From Pseudomonadota bacterium (GTDB lineage: Bacteria; Pseudomonadota; Gammaproteobacteria; JAIEPX01): a stretch of DNA of 39,944 nt. Shown here one piece after another: positions 8,994 through 17,929 of this stretch. A program made the translations under genes and the position numbers. The stretch is taken from NCBI GenBank assembly GCA_029777855.1, contig JAKORL010000172.1, positions 1 through 39,944 of the forward strand, given 5' to 3'. The number at the start of each line of letters is the position of its first letter. Position 1 is the stretch's first letter. The notes beneath the pieces were generated by a model that was not told where the DNA came from, did not search any database, and saw nothing but the letters and a program-made list of their open reading frames with translations.

Positions 8994-9767
8994 TTAATAA
9001 TCGTCACCTGAATTATCAATCCATTGATCGCAGTTTTCATTAGACCAATTTCTTGCTTCATAACTGGTATTAAATTCTACAAACTGTGATGCACCATACT
9101 CAGGACAAACATATTCAGGGCGGTATGCACTGCGATATTGATATGTATCATAGGCTGGTGATGTACTGTACCAACCCGTCCCATATGGACACGAAATATG
9201 AATACTATCTTCATCAGATTGATCGACTTCATAACATACGAAATATCGATTTGGGTACGCGGGGTATGGGGCAGATAAATAAGGATAGCCATAATACGGA
9301 TAAATAGTTGCACCACCCCAATATCCATTATTGTAATACTTAGTATTGTAGCGATCACGGTCATGTCGATGATGGGTTCTGATTCTTTCTCTTTCCTGAG
9401 TCACTTGAGGATATCTATTAGACTGATATTGAATAATCTTTTGAGATTGCTGTATTGGGCCTCTTTGGATTTCTGGCGTTCTGGTTACAACAGGCGCTCG
9501 TCGTTCTTGAACTCGAGGTGTCACATTTTGATGAAATTCTTGAACATGTGGCTTAACCGACTGCTGCATAGATCTTACTTGCGGAGCTACTTGATGAAAC
9601 TCCTGGCCGCGCTGTATAGCAGGTTGCCGTGTTGTGTTTACTGGCGGAACTGCTCTATGAAATTCCTGGCCTCCACGTTGAATCCCACGCTGATGCTGCT
9701 CCTCAGCACTAGCAACGGCTGCAATAAGTATCCCAACCACGAACGATGCTATTGTATAGTGTCTCAT
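8994..9767 (-). CDS. Secreted protein of unknown function with EFH repeats
   Basis: I do not recognise this 257-residue protein. It has a clear signal peptide (hydrophobic FVVGILIAAVASA, cleavage near residue 21). Three or four imperfect repeats follow (residues 22-90), each centred on QEFHQ or EFHR with V-P and R-Q-rich spacers. A basic His/Arg stretch (HHRHDRDRY) comes next, then a Tyr/Gly/Pro-rich segment with YPYYGYPYL (about 150-170), and a C-terminal part with several cysteines (CYEVDQ, CPYGTGW, CPEYG, NCDQW) that may form disulfides. It looks periplasmic or surface-bound. The ATG follows AGGGGG after five bases. It ends five bases from bioA without a terminator between the convergent genes. 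Confidence 0.7.
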   Translation of the reverse strand: MRHYTIASFVVGILIAAVASAEEQHQRGIQRGGQEFHRAVPPVNTTRQPAIQRGQEFHQVAPQVRSMQQSVKPHVQEFHQNVTPRVQERRAPVVTRTPEIQRGPIQQSQKIIQYQSNRYPQVTQERERIRTHHRHDRDRYNTKYYNNGYWGGATIYPYYGYPYLSAPYPAYPNRYFVCYEVDQSDEDSIHISCPYGTGWYSTSPAYDTYQYRSAYRPEYVCPEYGASQFVEFNTSYEARNWSNENCDQWIDNSGDDY

Positions 9768-9839
9768 AAGAACCCCCTTAATCTTTCAAAGCTCATATGA
9801 TAAGTATAGCTCAAAAAAGAGGGGGGCAGGGGTCAGAGA

Positions 9840-9936
9840 AAGGGGTCAAATCTAAGATTGCTACATTCTTAAATAACAGATTAGATAATGGCGAAGTGCC
9901 AGTTAGAAAATGTAGCAATCTTAGATTTGACCCCTT
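9840..9936. repeat. Palindromic element, copy 1 (28-bp perfect inverted repeat)
   Basis: Two perfect 28-base arms (9840-9867 and 9909-9936, starting AAGGGGTCAAATC) face each other across 41 bases. RNA from either strand would fold into a long hairpin. It lies just past the stop of the class D beta-lactamase gene and upstream of the secreted-protein gene. A diverged copy occurs at 26420-26501, so this is a dispersed element (REP/REPIN or MITE-like), not a gene-specific terminator, although it could act as one. A further GGGGTCA half-motif lies just before it at about 9829-9835. Confidence 0.8.
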
Positions 9937-9948
9937 CCCTTTTTACTT

Positions 9949-10698
9949 TTACTTCGTCAACTGCGTCAATTGTCGAAGCGCCTCTTCTTTTGCTTTCTTT
10001 CCACCCCAAGAATCCTTTTCTTCGGCGCCATCAAGATATTGAGCAAAAATAATTCTACGATCACCTTTCTCAATCCAACCTACAAACCACCCCGCCTTTT
10101 TATCTTTGCTGCCCGTTTTTCCATAAAGCTTCCAGCCATCTGCAAAATTATCAACAAACATAATTTGTTTAGTTAATGTTTGAGCTTTTGCTGAAACTGG
10201 CAATTTGCCAACTGTTAATTTTTCCAGAAACTGTATTTGTTCTTCGGGTGAAATTTTGAGTGAACTGTCCAACCAGGCATTTGTTAGACCATTATTCTTA
10301 CCTTGATCACCTGATGCATCGTGATTACCATATTTAAATTTTTCTAAATAATTTTTAAATTTTTGCATTCCAAGCTTTTGAGTAACTTCTTGAGAATACC
10401 ATACACAACTATTTTTCATCCAACTCGCCGGGGTTTGTGATTGCTTACACGCTTCTACAACCGTCGACCCACCAGTATAGGGATAAATTGGCTTAAGACC
10501 ATTTAGCAAAATGCCACTATCATATCCCATCAAGCTAATAGCTACTTTAAATGTTGAGCATGGAGATTGCCGCTCCTGACACTGCCCAATTTTTTGTATG
10601 ACATGATTATTTTCTGTCGCCAAAAAACACTTGGTTTCAGCATAAGCCACACCAGTTTGTAGCGCTATAAAACCGATCAACATTATTGCCTTTTTCAT
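9949..10698 (-). CDS. Class D (OXA-type) beta-lactamase
   Basis: A 249-residue periplasmic serine beta-lactamase with a signal peptide (cleaved near residue 20, AYA-ET). All class D landmarks are present: STFK with nucleophile Ser48 and the lysine Lys51 that is carboxylated in the family, SCV at 97-99, YGN at 123-125, WLDSSLKIS (the omega-loop Trp142 region) and KTG at 194-196. It should open beta-lactam rings. Similar chromosomal enzymes are known from Legionella, and the gene shows no integron or transposon context, so it is probably intrinsic. A ribosome site AAGGGTG precedes the ATG. The palindromic element lies 12 bases beyond the stop and may end transcription. Confidence 0.92.
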   Translation of the reverse strand: MKKAIMLIGFIALQTGVAYAETKCFLATENNHVIQKIGQCQERQSPCSTFKVAISLMGYDSGILLNGLKPIYPYTGGSTVVEACKQSQTPASWMKNSCVWYSQEVTQKLGMQKFKNYLEKFKYGNHDASGDQGKNNGLTNAWLDSSLKISPEEQIQFLEKLTVGKLPVSAKAQTLTKQIMFVDNFADGWKLYGKTGSKDKKAGWFVGWIEKGDRRIIFAQYLDGAEEKDSWGGKKAKEEALRQLTQLTK

Positions 10699-10837
10699 GA
10701 ATCACCCTTTTAAATAGATATTTGATTGAAAACACAATATTATGCTGATCCTATCAATCTAACTTGTCAATACCCGAATGAACATTACTAGAAATAAAAT
10801 AATGAGCCAACTATAATTAACTGTATAATTTAATAAA

Positions 10838-13117
10838 TTACTTCTTTAGATTACTGCTCGAAGCTTTAAGCTCATTTACTTCTCTTTGAACCGAATCCAA
10901 TATAGGCCTGTGCTTCTTTTCTTCCCATTTTCGATTTTCTATTATACTGAATAACATCTGCAGTTGTAACTCAATCTCTCGCACTTGGTCTTTATCCTGT
11001 ACAGTGTTTTGGTCCAGGCCCTTCCTTATATTTTCTATATCATCTAATGCTTGATCAGCCCCCGTAATATCCCTCGCATCCATAGTAGGTTTAACGCCTC
11101 TTTCTTTATCCATAAACCAGCTACCTTGCACCGATTTATTCGAAACATCCTCTTCTTTAGCACTATCCTTCTGTGCAGCAATCTCATTATTTAGCATTGT
11201 TCTTATCCCCTCTAAGGCCGGGATAATTTTTTCTGCCTGCTCCGGTTTTTTAATTACGCTTTTAAAAAAGCTCATTTGTGCACCCACTTCTCTTTTTCTT
11301 CCATTATCGATATTTTCATTTTTAGACAACCCTTCTATATCTTTGATTAGCGCTTCTGCTTTCTGCTTAAATAAATCCTCTGTTTGTATAACACCATCCA
11401 ATTCTAAATCAGCTGACACAGCATTGGGATTTACTATATCTATAGTGGCTTGTTCTTCTTCTACTAGCCCAACAGCGTCCCTCTCTAAATCTTCAGCGGG
11501 CTGTTTTCCTACCTCTGGCCCAGCACTTCCAACCTTATTCTTATCGACAGCTTCTGAGACTTCAGATACTGCACTTTTGCTTTGATCATCACGACTTTCT
11601 ACGGCGAGCGATCTATTTTCTTTGGCTCTCTGAATTTCTTCTTGTGTCGCTATTCCCGCTTTCATTAATGCCTTATGAAGATCATCACCACCTTGAAGTA
11701 TCATACGATTAACAACTGTCGCAGATTGTGAAAATTCTTTTTGAAAATTACGCCCCCCTAAAATCTTTGATGGCGGCTTCAAAAAAGATTCAGCATGTTC
11801 AGGATGAGCAATCATGTATGATGCGATTTCATCAAGAGGTATTTTTTCAATTAGCTTATTGGGATTAGCTATCAATTTAACAAACAAATCAATCGGCCCT
11901 AAAACTCTAAAAGGATCATCCCCGCCAGTTTTTTTAAATAATGGCTCAATAATTTTTTGATAATCTGCTGTATCTTTTGAAAACGACTCAGGTGAAGACT
12001 GTGAAACAGTCAAATTTAACAAAACACCTATCTCACTCGGCAATCCATAAATCCAATTTTTCACCTCTGCATCATTCGGGTTTTCTCTGATTATTTTTTG
12101 GACTTCTTCTCGTAATACAGATAAATTCTTTGGATCTTTATAGACTGTATCCGAATGCAACTCTACCTCTTCCTGAATAAACTTCAATTTATCAACAGGC
12201 TTCTCGAGACTAGGCAGAATCTCTGAAATGATCTGCTTTGGGCTCAAACGTTCTAAATTCTTCCCCGCATCTAACAGTAGCTCAATATCTACAGTATCAA
12301 TCTCCATTTCAGGAATATTTTTCTTCTCACTATCGCTCTTTTTTAAATATTCCTTGACTAGGCCTGCATATTTGATCCCCTCTCTCAAATCAATAAGATA
12401 TAAAAATAAATAATCATCTTTATTGATCATCTCCTTATCCCATGCCTCATCATTTAGCCTTTCAAACATATCCGAGGGAATTTCCAGATCATGCATCACT
12501 GCCGCCAATGTTACAGCAGTATCGTTCATAGTTAATTCAGATGATTCAATTTTCTTTATGATTGCCCGCAAATCCGACAAAGCCTCTGAGTATTTCCCTT
12601 CTTTGTATTTATCTAACATAACTTTCACAGGGCCTCTTATTTGTCTAAGCTTTTCTCCTATTTCGGGATTCATTTTTTCTGACTTCGCTAGCTTATCGAA
12701 ATAATTGGCTATATATAACAGGATGATTGGGTCACTTTGTTCATTTTCAATTTCATCACGCAGCCTTTGCACATTTTCACGGATAGCTTCAGAATTGTTT
12801 CTGTTGATTTTTGACAGATAGTCCTTGATGTACTCTTTTAACTTATCATCGGCAAGATTGGAAAGATAAAAGAGCAAGTTTTCTGGATTGAATCGGCCAG
12901 AAAACTCGTCACCACCCATTTTCATAGTCGACTGCAGAACTGAACTATTCGATTTTAGATGATCACGAACAATATCTAAATTACTTTTAAACTCTCGATA
13001 CAACTCATCCAATGGGATTATCCCCATTTTATCTGCCCACTCCCAAGCCCTTCGCCGCCTTTGAGCCATGTACCATCTCTCTTCTAAATTAATAGACCAT
13101 TGCCTACGCTTTTTCAT
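10838..13117 (-). CDS. Large helical protein of unknown function (possible effector)
   Basis: This 759-residue protein matches nothing I recognise. It has no signal peptide and no membrane segment. The first 27 residues carry two basic clusters (MKKRRQW and RRRRAWEW). The rest is rich in Lys, Glu, Asp and Leu and appears almost wholly alpha-helical, with coiled-coil-like stretches at about 90-180 and 600-759. A disordered acidic and serine-rich linker lies near residues 505-580 (KSAVSEVSEAVDKNKVG). The C-terminus is polar and ends SSNLKK. Size, solubility and basic N-terminus resemble type IV-secreted effectors of Legionellales, but no known effector domain is visible. GAGG lies before the ATG. 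It is a single gene with 139 bases before the next gene downstream. Confidence 0.7.
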   Translation of the reverse strand: MKKRRQWSINLEERWYMAQRRRRAWEWADKMGIIPLDELYREFKSNLDIVRDHLKSNSSVLQSTMKMGGDEFSGRFNPENLLFYLSNLADDKLKEYIKDYLSKINRNNSEAIRENVQRLRDEIENEQSDPIILLYIANYFDKLAKSEKMNPEIGEKLRQIRGPVKVMLDKYKEGKYSEALSDLRAIIKKIESSELTMNDTAVTLAAVMHDLEIPSDMFERLNDEAWDKEMINKDDYLFLYLIDLREGIKYAGLVKEYLKKSDSEKKNIPEMEIDTVDIELLLDAGKNLERLSPKQIISEILPSLEKPVDKLKFIQEEVELHSDTVYKDPKNLSVLREEVQKIIRENPNDAEVKNWIYGLPSEIGVLLNLTVSQSSPESFSKDTADYQKIIEPLFKKTGGDDPFRVLGPIDLFVKLIANPNKLIEKIPLDEIASYMIAHPEHAESFLKPPSKILGGRNFQKEFSQSATVVNRMILQGGDDLHKALMKAGIATQEEIQRAKENRSLAVESRDDQSKSAVSEVSEAVDKNKVGSAGPEVGKQPAEDLERDAVGLVEEEQATIDIVNPNAVSADLELDGVIQTEDLFKQKAEALIKDIEGLSKNENIDNGRKREVGAQMSFFKSVIKKPEQAEKIIPALEGIRTMLNNEIAAQKDSAKEEDVSNKSVQGSWFMDKERGVKPTMDARDITGADQALDDIENIRKGLDQNTVQDKDQVREIELQLQMLFSIIENRKWEEKKHRPILDSVQREVNELKASSSNLKK

Positions 13118-13239
13118 ACGCTACCTCTATACCTATAACTATCGACATTGTAAGTATAGACCATGCTATTGATCTTGGTAGGAGTCAGGCCTCGTAGCAC
13201 GCCAACTCAGGGTTTTAGACCACACATCATCACATTACC

Positions 13240-13248
13240 TGCTATACT
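13240..13248 (+). promoter_or_regulatory. Extended -10 promoter before the thioredoxin-family gene
   Basis: TGC-TATACT matches the extended -10 pattern (TGn-TATAAT) 30 bases before the start codon. No good -35 box is seen at 17 bases, which extended -10 promoters can lack. Confidence 0.4.
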
Positions 13249-13278
13249 CATTTTGTCATAATTTTAAAAGGAGACACT

Positions 13279-13833
13279 ATGTCACTTACACCTTCAAAGA
13301 TGATGCCCCTCGGCACCACTGCCCCTAATTTTTTATTACCTAATGTTATCTCTGGGAAGACATTATCTTTAGACTCGTTAAAATCGGATCAAGGAACCGT
13401 GGTGATGTTTATTTGTAATCATTGCCCGTATGTCCAACATATCATTACAAAAATCGTTGAAGTTGCAAAAGATTATCAAGCCAAAGGAATTGCATTTATC
13501 GCCATCAGCTCCAACGATGTTCAAAATTATCCTGCGGATTCACCAGACAAAATGAAAGAAAATGCCATTACTCACGGTTTTACTTTCCCCTATTTGTACG
13601 ATGAAAGCCAAGCGATCGCTAAAGCTTATGATGCAGCTTGCACTCCTGATTTTTTTGTTTTTGACAAACAATTAGCGTGCGTTTACCGCGGACGATTTGA
13701 TGATGCCACACCTGGCAACAAGTCCCCTGTCACAGGAAAAGAATTGACAGCGGCACTCGATAATTTATTATCCAATGCCCAGATAAATCCCGATCAAAAA
13801 CCGTCTATAGGTTGCAACATCAAATGGAAATGA
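13279..13833 (+). CDS. Thioredoxin/AhpC-TSA family protein
   Basis: A 184-residue redoxin-fold protein. It starts LGTTAPNFLLPNV, typical of the AhpC/TSA-type redoxin family, and has a CxxC motif Cys46-Asn-His-Cys49 (CNHCPYV) at the end of strand 1. A cis-proline region (ACTPDFFVFD) and YRGRFDD follow. There is no signal peptide, so it is cytoplasmic. Members with CNHCPYV are widespread small thiol-disulfide proteins of undefined substrate; a general thiol reductase or peroxidase role is inferred. AAAAGGAG precedes the ATG. The stop is four bases from the stop of glyS on the other strand, with no terminator between them. Confidence 0.85.
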   Translation: MSLTPSKMMPLGTTAPNFLLPNVISGKTLSLDSLKSDQGTVVMFICNHCPYVQHIITKIVEVAKDYQAKGIAFIAISSNDVQNYPADSPDKMKENAITHGFTFPYLYDESQAIAKAYDAACTPDFFVFDKQLACVYRGRFDDATPGNKSPVTGKELTAALDNLLSNAQINPDQKPSIGCNIKWK

Positions 13834-13837
13834 TGAC

Positions 13838-15931
13838 TCAGCCCTGTTCCGACAGCAAAGAAATATCCGCGATTTGCAGGAACATATTACGAAGTTGAGA
13901 GAGAAGCAATAATCGATTATCCCGCAAGCTTGCGTCATCAGCCATCACAAGTACTGTATCAAAAAACTGATCGACCGGCGTTTGCAAAGATGCCAGTTCG
14001 GTGAGGGCTTGATGATAATTGCCCGCTTGATAAAGCGTGGTAATTTCAGCTTGTTTTGTCTGCACTAGATTAGCAAGATTTTTTTCAGCATCACTTTCAA
14101 AAAGCATTGGATTGACTTTTTCTTGATTATTCGTTTGATTTTTTAGAATATTACTCACTCGTTTATTCGCTGCAGCAAGTGATTTTGCTTCGGGCAAGGT
14201 TTTAAAATGTTGAACGGCTTTGATGCGCCCATCAAAGTCTAGAGGATTTGTCGGAAATCGTGCGTGAACAGCTGCAAAAATATCTGCCGAAACTCCTTGT
14301 GTGCTGTACCAGGCTCGTAATCGATCAACGATAAAATTCAGTGTATCGTCTAATACCTTTTCATTAGGAAGTTTAACGTGATAATGAGCTATGGCCATTT
14401 CCAATAATTGACGCAAATCGAGAGATAATTTTTTCTCAATGGTGATGCGCAAAATCCCGAGAGCCGCACGACGCAATCCAAAAGGATCTTTATCTCCGGT
14501 GGGCGCCTGATTAACCCCAAATATTCCCACTAGAGTATCGATTTTATCCGCTAAAGAGAGCGCACAACCTTCGAGCGTTTCAGGTAAAACATCACCTGCA
14601 AACCGCGGCAAATAATGCTCACGGATCGCCAACGCAACATGTTGCGGCTCTTTTGCCAACAACGCATAATAATACCCCGCGATCCCTTGTAGCTCAGGAA
14701 ATTCACCCACCATATTCGTCATTAAATCCGCTTTGGCAAGAAACGCCGCGCGTTCAGTATGTACTGGATTGGCTTGAATAAGTTGAGCAATTTTTTGAGC
14801 CAATTGTTTATTTCGTGTTGTTTTTTCAAAAACGCTACCCAATTTAGCCTGGAAGACAACAGATTTTAACTGCTCCACAAAATGATCTAAAGCATGTTTA
14901 ATATCTTCAGTATAGAAAAATTCCGCATCCGACAATCGCGCACGAATCACTCGTTCATTTCCGACAATCACGGTCTGTTTATTATTACTTTCGATATTAC
15001 TTATCGTAATAAAATAAGGCAGCAATTTCTCATTTTTATCTTGAATAGCAAAACTTTTTTGATGCACTTGCATTGCGCTAATTAATGCCTCTTGTGGCAC
15101 TACAAGAAATTTAGAATCGAAATTTCCTAGCAATGCAACAGGCCATTCAACCAATCCAGTCACTTCATCAAGCAATGACTCAACAATCACAGGATTTCCT
15201 AATTTACTTGCACATTCTAGTATTTTTTCTCTAATAATATTTTTACGTTGATTGAAATCAACCATCACCTTTGCATCCAACAATTGCGCTTGATACGTCG
15301 ATGGCTCTTTAATAGCAATACTACCCGGGTGATGAAATCGATGTCCGTAGCTATGTTGAGTTGGAACCATACCCATCACTGGATCCTGAACCACATTTTG
15401 ACCGAACAACATAACCACCCACTGAACGGGACGAATAAATTGAGTATCCGTTGCTCCCCATCGCATCGGCTTAGGAATCGGTAATTTTTTCAATGCCTCA
15501 TTCACAATTGACGCCAATAATGTATGAGTTGCCGCACCTGCTTGATCCTGTTCAAAATACAAGCGCTCACCTTGTTCTGTTTCTTTAAAACCAAGGTCTT
15601 TAAGATCTACACCACAAGATCGCGCGAATCCAAGAGCAGCAGGAGTAGGCTCACCTTGTTGATTATATGCAGCTTGTTTTGATGGCCCCAAACGCACAAT
15701 ATGACGAGCGGGTTGCTGAGTAATTAATGCCCTAACAATTACCACTAGACGTCGTGGCGTTGCATACCAAATAACAGAATCATGTGCTAATTCAGCTTGC
15801 ATTAAACCATTTTTAATACCATCGCAAAAACTGCTGGCTAAATTAGGTAACATTTTCGCAGGAGCTTCTTCAGTACCGATTTCAACCAGAAAATCAAGCG
15901 CACTCTCTCCAGCATTTATTTTTTTACTCAT
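13838..15931 (-). CDS. glyS: Glycyl-tRNA synthetase beta subunit
   Basis: GlyS (697 residues) is the tRNA-binding subunit of the bacterial alpha2-beta2 glycyl-tRNA synthetase. It begins with DFLVEIGTEEAPAKMLP, followed by the conserved TPRRLVV, FIRPVQWVVMLF and VEWPVALLG segments, an HD-like middle part with DKIDTLVGIFG and DPFGLRRAALGI, and a C-terminal anticodon-binding-like region. Length is normal. ATG 15931 is preceded by AAGGGGCGGG. It lies 39 bases after glyQ and is certainly cotranscribed with it. Confidence 0.96.
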   Translation of the reverse strand: MSKKINAGESALDFLVEIGTEEAPAKMLPNLASSFCDGIKNGLMQAELAHDSVIWYATPRRLVVIVRALITQQPARHIVRLGPSKQAAYNQQGEPTPAALGFARSCGVDLKDLGFKETEQGERLYFEQDQAGAATHTLLASIVNEALKKLPIPKPMRWGATDTQFIRPVQWVVMLFGQNVVQDPVMGMVPTQHSYGHRFHHPGSIAIKEPSTYQAQLLDAKVMVDFNQRKNIIREKILECASKLGNPVIVESLLDEVTGLVEWPVALLGNFDSKFLVVPQEALISAMQVHQKSFAIQDKNEKLLPYFITISNIESNNKQTVIVGNERVIRARLSDAEFFYTEDIKHALDHFVEQLKSVVFQAKLGSVFEKTTRNKQLAQKIAQLIQANPVHTERAAFLAKADLMTNMVGEFPELQGIAGYYYALLAKEPQHVALAIREHYLPRFAGDVLPETLEGCALSLADKIDTLVGIFGVNQAPTGDKDPFGLRRAALGILRITIEKKLSLDLRQLLEMAIAHYHVKLPNEKVLDDTLNFIVDRLRAWYSTQGVSADIFAAVHARFPTNPLDFDGRIKAVQHFKTLPEAKSLAAANKRVSNILKNQTNNQEKVNPMLFESDAEKNLANLVQTKQAEITTLYQAGNYHQALTELASLQTPVDQFFDTVLVMADDASLRDNRLLLLSQLRNMFLQIADISLLSEQG

Positions 15932-15970
15932 AGCCCGCCCCTTGAAAATTGATAATTACACGAACTCATA

Positions 15971-16867
15971 TTATTTTCCTTGCAGCAAGGGAAAACCCAA
16001 TTTTTCCCGCGCATCAAAATAACTTTGCGCTACTGCTTGCGTTAATTTTCGTACTTGCAAAATAAACCGCTGGCGCTCTGTCACACTGATCGCACGTCGC
16101 GCATCCAATAAATTAAAAGTATGTGAAGCCTTTAATGCCATCTCATAAGCTGGCAAAGGTAAACTGAGCGCAATTAATTCATGACATTGTTTTTCGTAAT
16201 TTGAAAATAAATGTTTTAAATGCTCAATATCGGCGTGTTCAAAATTGTACTTAGACATTTCGACTTCGTTTTGATGAAAAACATCACCATAAGTAACGCG
16301 ACGACCTTCATGCTCTGTCCACAAAACATCGTACATACTTTCAACGCCTTGAAGATACATTGCAATACGTTCAAGTCCGTAGGTTATTTCTCCCGTCACA
16401 GGCTTACACTCTAAACCTCCGACCTGTTGGAAATAAGTAAACTGTGTAATTTCCATACCATTTTGCCACACTTCCCATCCTAAACCCCAGGCACCGAGTG
16501 TTGGCGATTCCCAATTATCTTCTACAAAACGAATATCGTGCTCTAGAGGATCAATTCCCAATGCACGTAACGAATTTAAATATATTTCCTGAATATCATT
16601 AGGTGAAGGTTTTAAAATAACTTGGTACTGATAATAATGTTGTGCGCGATTAGGATTTGCACCATAACGCCCATCCGTAGGACGTCGACACGGTTGAACA
16701 AATGCTGCAGACCAAGGCTCGGGACCAATAGCCCGCAAAAATGTGGCGGGATGAAATGTACCAGCACCTACCTCGAGATCTAAAGGTTGCACAATGACGC
16801 AGCCTTGTTTGGACCAAAATTCATGAAGTCTTGAAATCATTTCTTGGAAAGTTTTAGGTGTTGTCAT
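15971..16867 (-). CDS. glyQ: Glycyl-tRNA synthetase alpha subunit
   Basis: GlyQ (298 residues) is the catalytic subunit that activates glycine and, with GlyS, charges tRNA-Gly. Diagnostic segments are [46 protein letters not shown] (motif 2 loop), [21 protein letters not shown] and [13 protein letters not shown]. The protein is complete. It sits between the Com1-like gene (81 bases upstream, separated by a hairpin) and glyS. Confidence 0.97.
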   Translation of the reverse strand: MTTPKTFQEMISRLHEFWSKQGCVIVQPLDLEVGAGTFHPATFLRAIGPEPWSAAFVQPCRRPTDGRYGANPNRAQHYYQYQVILKPSPNDIQEIYLNSLRALGIDPLEHDIRFVEDNWESPTLGAWGLGWEVWQNGMEITQFTYFQQVGGLECKPVTGEITYGLERIAMYLQGVESMYDVLWTEHEGRRVTYGDVFHQNEVEMSKYNFEHADIEHLKHLFSNYEKQCHELIALSLPLPAYEMALKASHTFNLLDARRAISVTERQRFILQVRKLTQAVAQSYFDAREKLGFPLLQGK

Positions 16868-16908
16868 TGGTCTCTCGAATAAAAATCCTGAAAATTAGAA
16901 AGGAGAGA

Positions 16909-16933
16909 TGGGGAAGAATTCGTTTCTTCCCCA
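16909..16933 (-). terminator. Hairpin terminator after the Com1-like gene
   Basis: A 10-bp perfect stem (TGGGGAAGAA / TTCTTCCCCA) with a five-base loop sits 15 bases after the stop of the com1-like gene. On the minus strand a pyrimidine-rich tract (TCTCTCCTTTC) follows, so it fits a weak intrinsic terminator or attenuator before glyQS. Confidence 0.6.
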
Positions 16934-16948
16934 CACATAATTAAATAA

Positions 16949-17734
16949 TTAACTACGTAATTTTGCAATAAGCGCTGTTAACTCTTCTTTTGAAGTTTGG
17001 CCTGGTACAAATTCTGTTTTGCTGTAACTGCGATTGCCTAATACAAAAGCAGGCGTACCCATCAAACCGAGCTCACGAGCCAAACGGAAATTCTCATTGA
17101 TTTGATCTTCAACTTCTTTAGAAGCCATATCTTTTTTAAGTTTTGTCACATCCAATCCTGCTTTTTTTGCTAATGCAAAAATATTCTTTTCGTTTAATGG
17201 CTCTGTACTTCCCAACAATGCTTCATTGAATTTTGCAAATTTATCTGCACCCTGCTTATTCGACGCAATTGCAGCTTTCGTTGCTGTTTTTGAAGACTCA
17301 CCAAAAATAGGAAGGCCACGAACCACCACTTGAAGTTTCGGGTCTGCTTTAATGAGCTCACCTAAAACAGGCGACATTGCTTTGCAATGACCACATTGAT
17401 AATCCAAAAACTCAACAATAGTCACGTCACCGTTGGTACTACCTAATGTAGGAGATTGAGCGTTGCTAAATAATGTTGATGCGTTTTTTGAGATCGCATC
17501 TTTTGCTTTTGACGACACCTCAGCCATTTGCTTTTGTTGAAGAGCCTTCGAAGCTTCAATTAAAACTTCAGGCTTGGTAACAAGATAATCGTGTACGATT
17601 TGCTCAATTTGAGTCTTTTGATCCGCACTAAAGGTCGCGGCAGGAGCTGCAGACGATGCAGAATAAGCAGTCATGCTAGCGAATCCAATGGTAGATACAG
17701 CTACGGCACTTAAAACGAAATTGAATGTCTTCAC
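16949..17734 (-). CDS. DsbA-family thiol oxidoreductase, Coxiella Com1-like
   Basis: A 261-residue exported thioredoxin-fold protein. The open frame extends upstream to 17902, but GTG 17734 is the better start: TGAGGAA lies seven bases before it, and it begins a normal signal peptide (VKTFNFVLSAVAVSTIG...). The mature part has an N-terminal helical segment (HDYLVTKPEVLIEASKALQ), then FLDYQCGHCKAM with active-site Cys114 and Cys117, and a cis-proline loop in GTPAFVLGN. These segments closely resemble Com1, the 27-kDa outer-membrane-associated immunodominant protein of Coxiella burnetii. It should form or shuffle disulfides in the envelope. It stands alone, divergent to the LRR/ankyrin gene and upstream of glyQS. 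Confidence 0.88.
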   Translation of the reverse strand: MKTFNFVLSAVAVSTIGFASMTAYSASSAAPAATFSADQKTQIEQIVHDYLVTKPEVLIEASKALQQKQMAEVSSKAKDAISKNASTLFSNAQSPTLGSTNGDVTIVEFLDYQCGHCKAMSPVLGELIKADPKLQVVVRGLPIFGESSKTATKAAIASNKQGADKFAKFNEALLGSTEPLNEKNIFALAKKAGLDVTKLKKDMASKEVEDQINENFRLARELGLMGTPAFVLGNRSYSKTEFVPGQTSKEELTALIAKLRS

Positions 17735-17768
17735 GGTCGGTTCCTCAGTTAGGTTAATAGATGAGATC

Positions 17769-17796
17769 ACCCTATCATGCTGGGTAATGAAGTCAA
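17769..17796 (-). promoter_or_regulatory. Possible promoter for the Com1-like gene
   Basis: Minus strand TTGACT (17796-17791) is followed after 16 bases by TAGGGT (17774-17769). The -35 box is good and the -10 box is poor. It lies 35 bases upstream of the GTG start. Confidence 0.35.
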
Positions 17797-17929
17797 GCCC
17801 GAACAGGCTATCCGCTAAAAATTGTTTATCGAAGTGGCAGTAGTAATTGCCATAATTCGCTATCGAATGATATGATAACAGCACTCGTAATTGAATACCC
17901 ATTTATTTTTCTTATTATAAGGGATTACT

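Noticed and set aside
9077-9364. Open frames on both strands overlapping the secreted EFH-repeat gene
   Set aside because: They are shadows of the repetitive, Tyr/Gly/Pro-rich real gene: no ribosome site, odd composition (many Met, Ile, His), and no recognisable sequence.
9840-9936. Gene-specific terminator of the beta-lactamase gene
   Set aside because: The arms are far longer than a terminator needs, and a related copy lies elsewhere, so it is classed as a dispersed element that may also end transcription.
9949-10698. Mobile resistance cassette
   Set aside because: No integron attC site, IS or transposase lies near the class D beta-lactamase gene; base composition is like its neighbours, so an intrinsic gene is more likely.
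17735-17902. Longer N-terminus of the Com1-like protein from ATG 17902
   Set aside because: It would bury the signal peptide behind 56 residues; GTG 17734 has a ribosome site and gives a normal leader.
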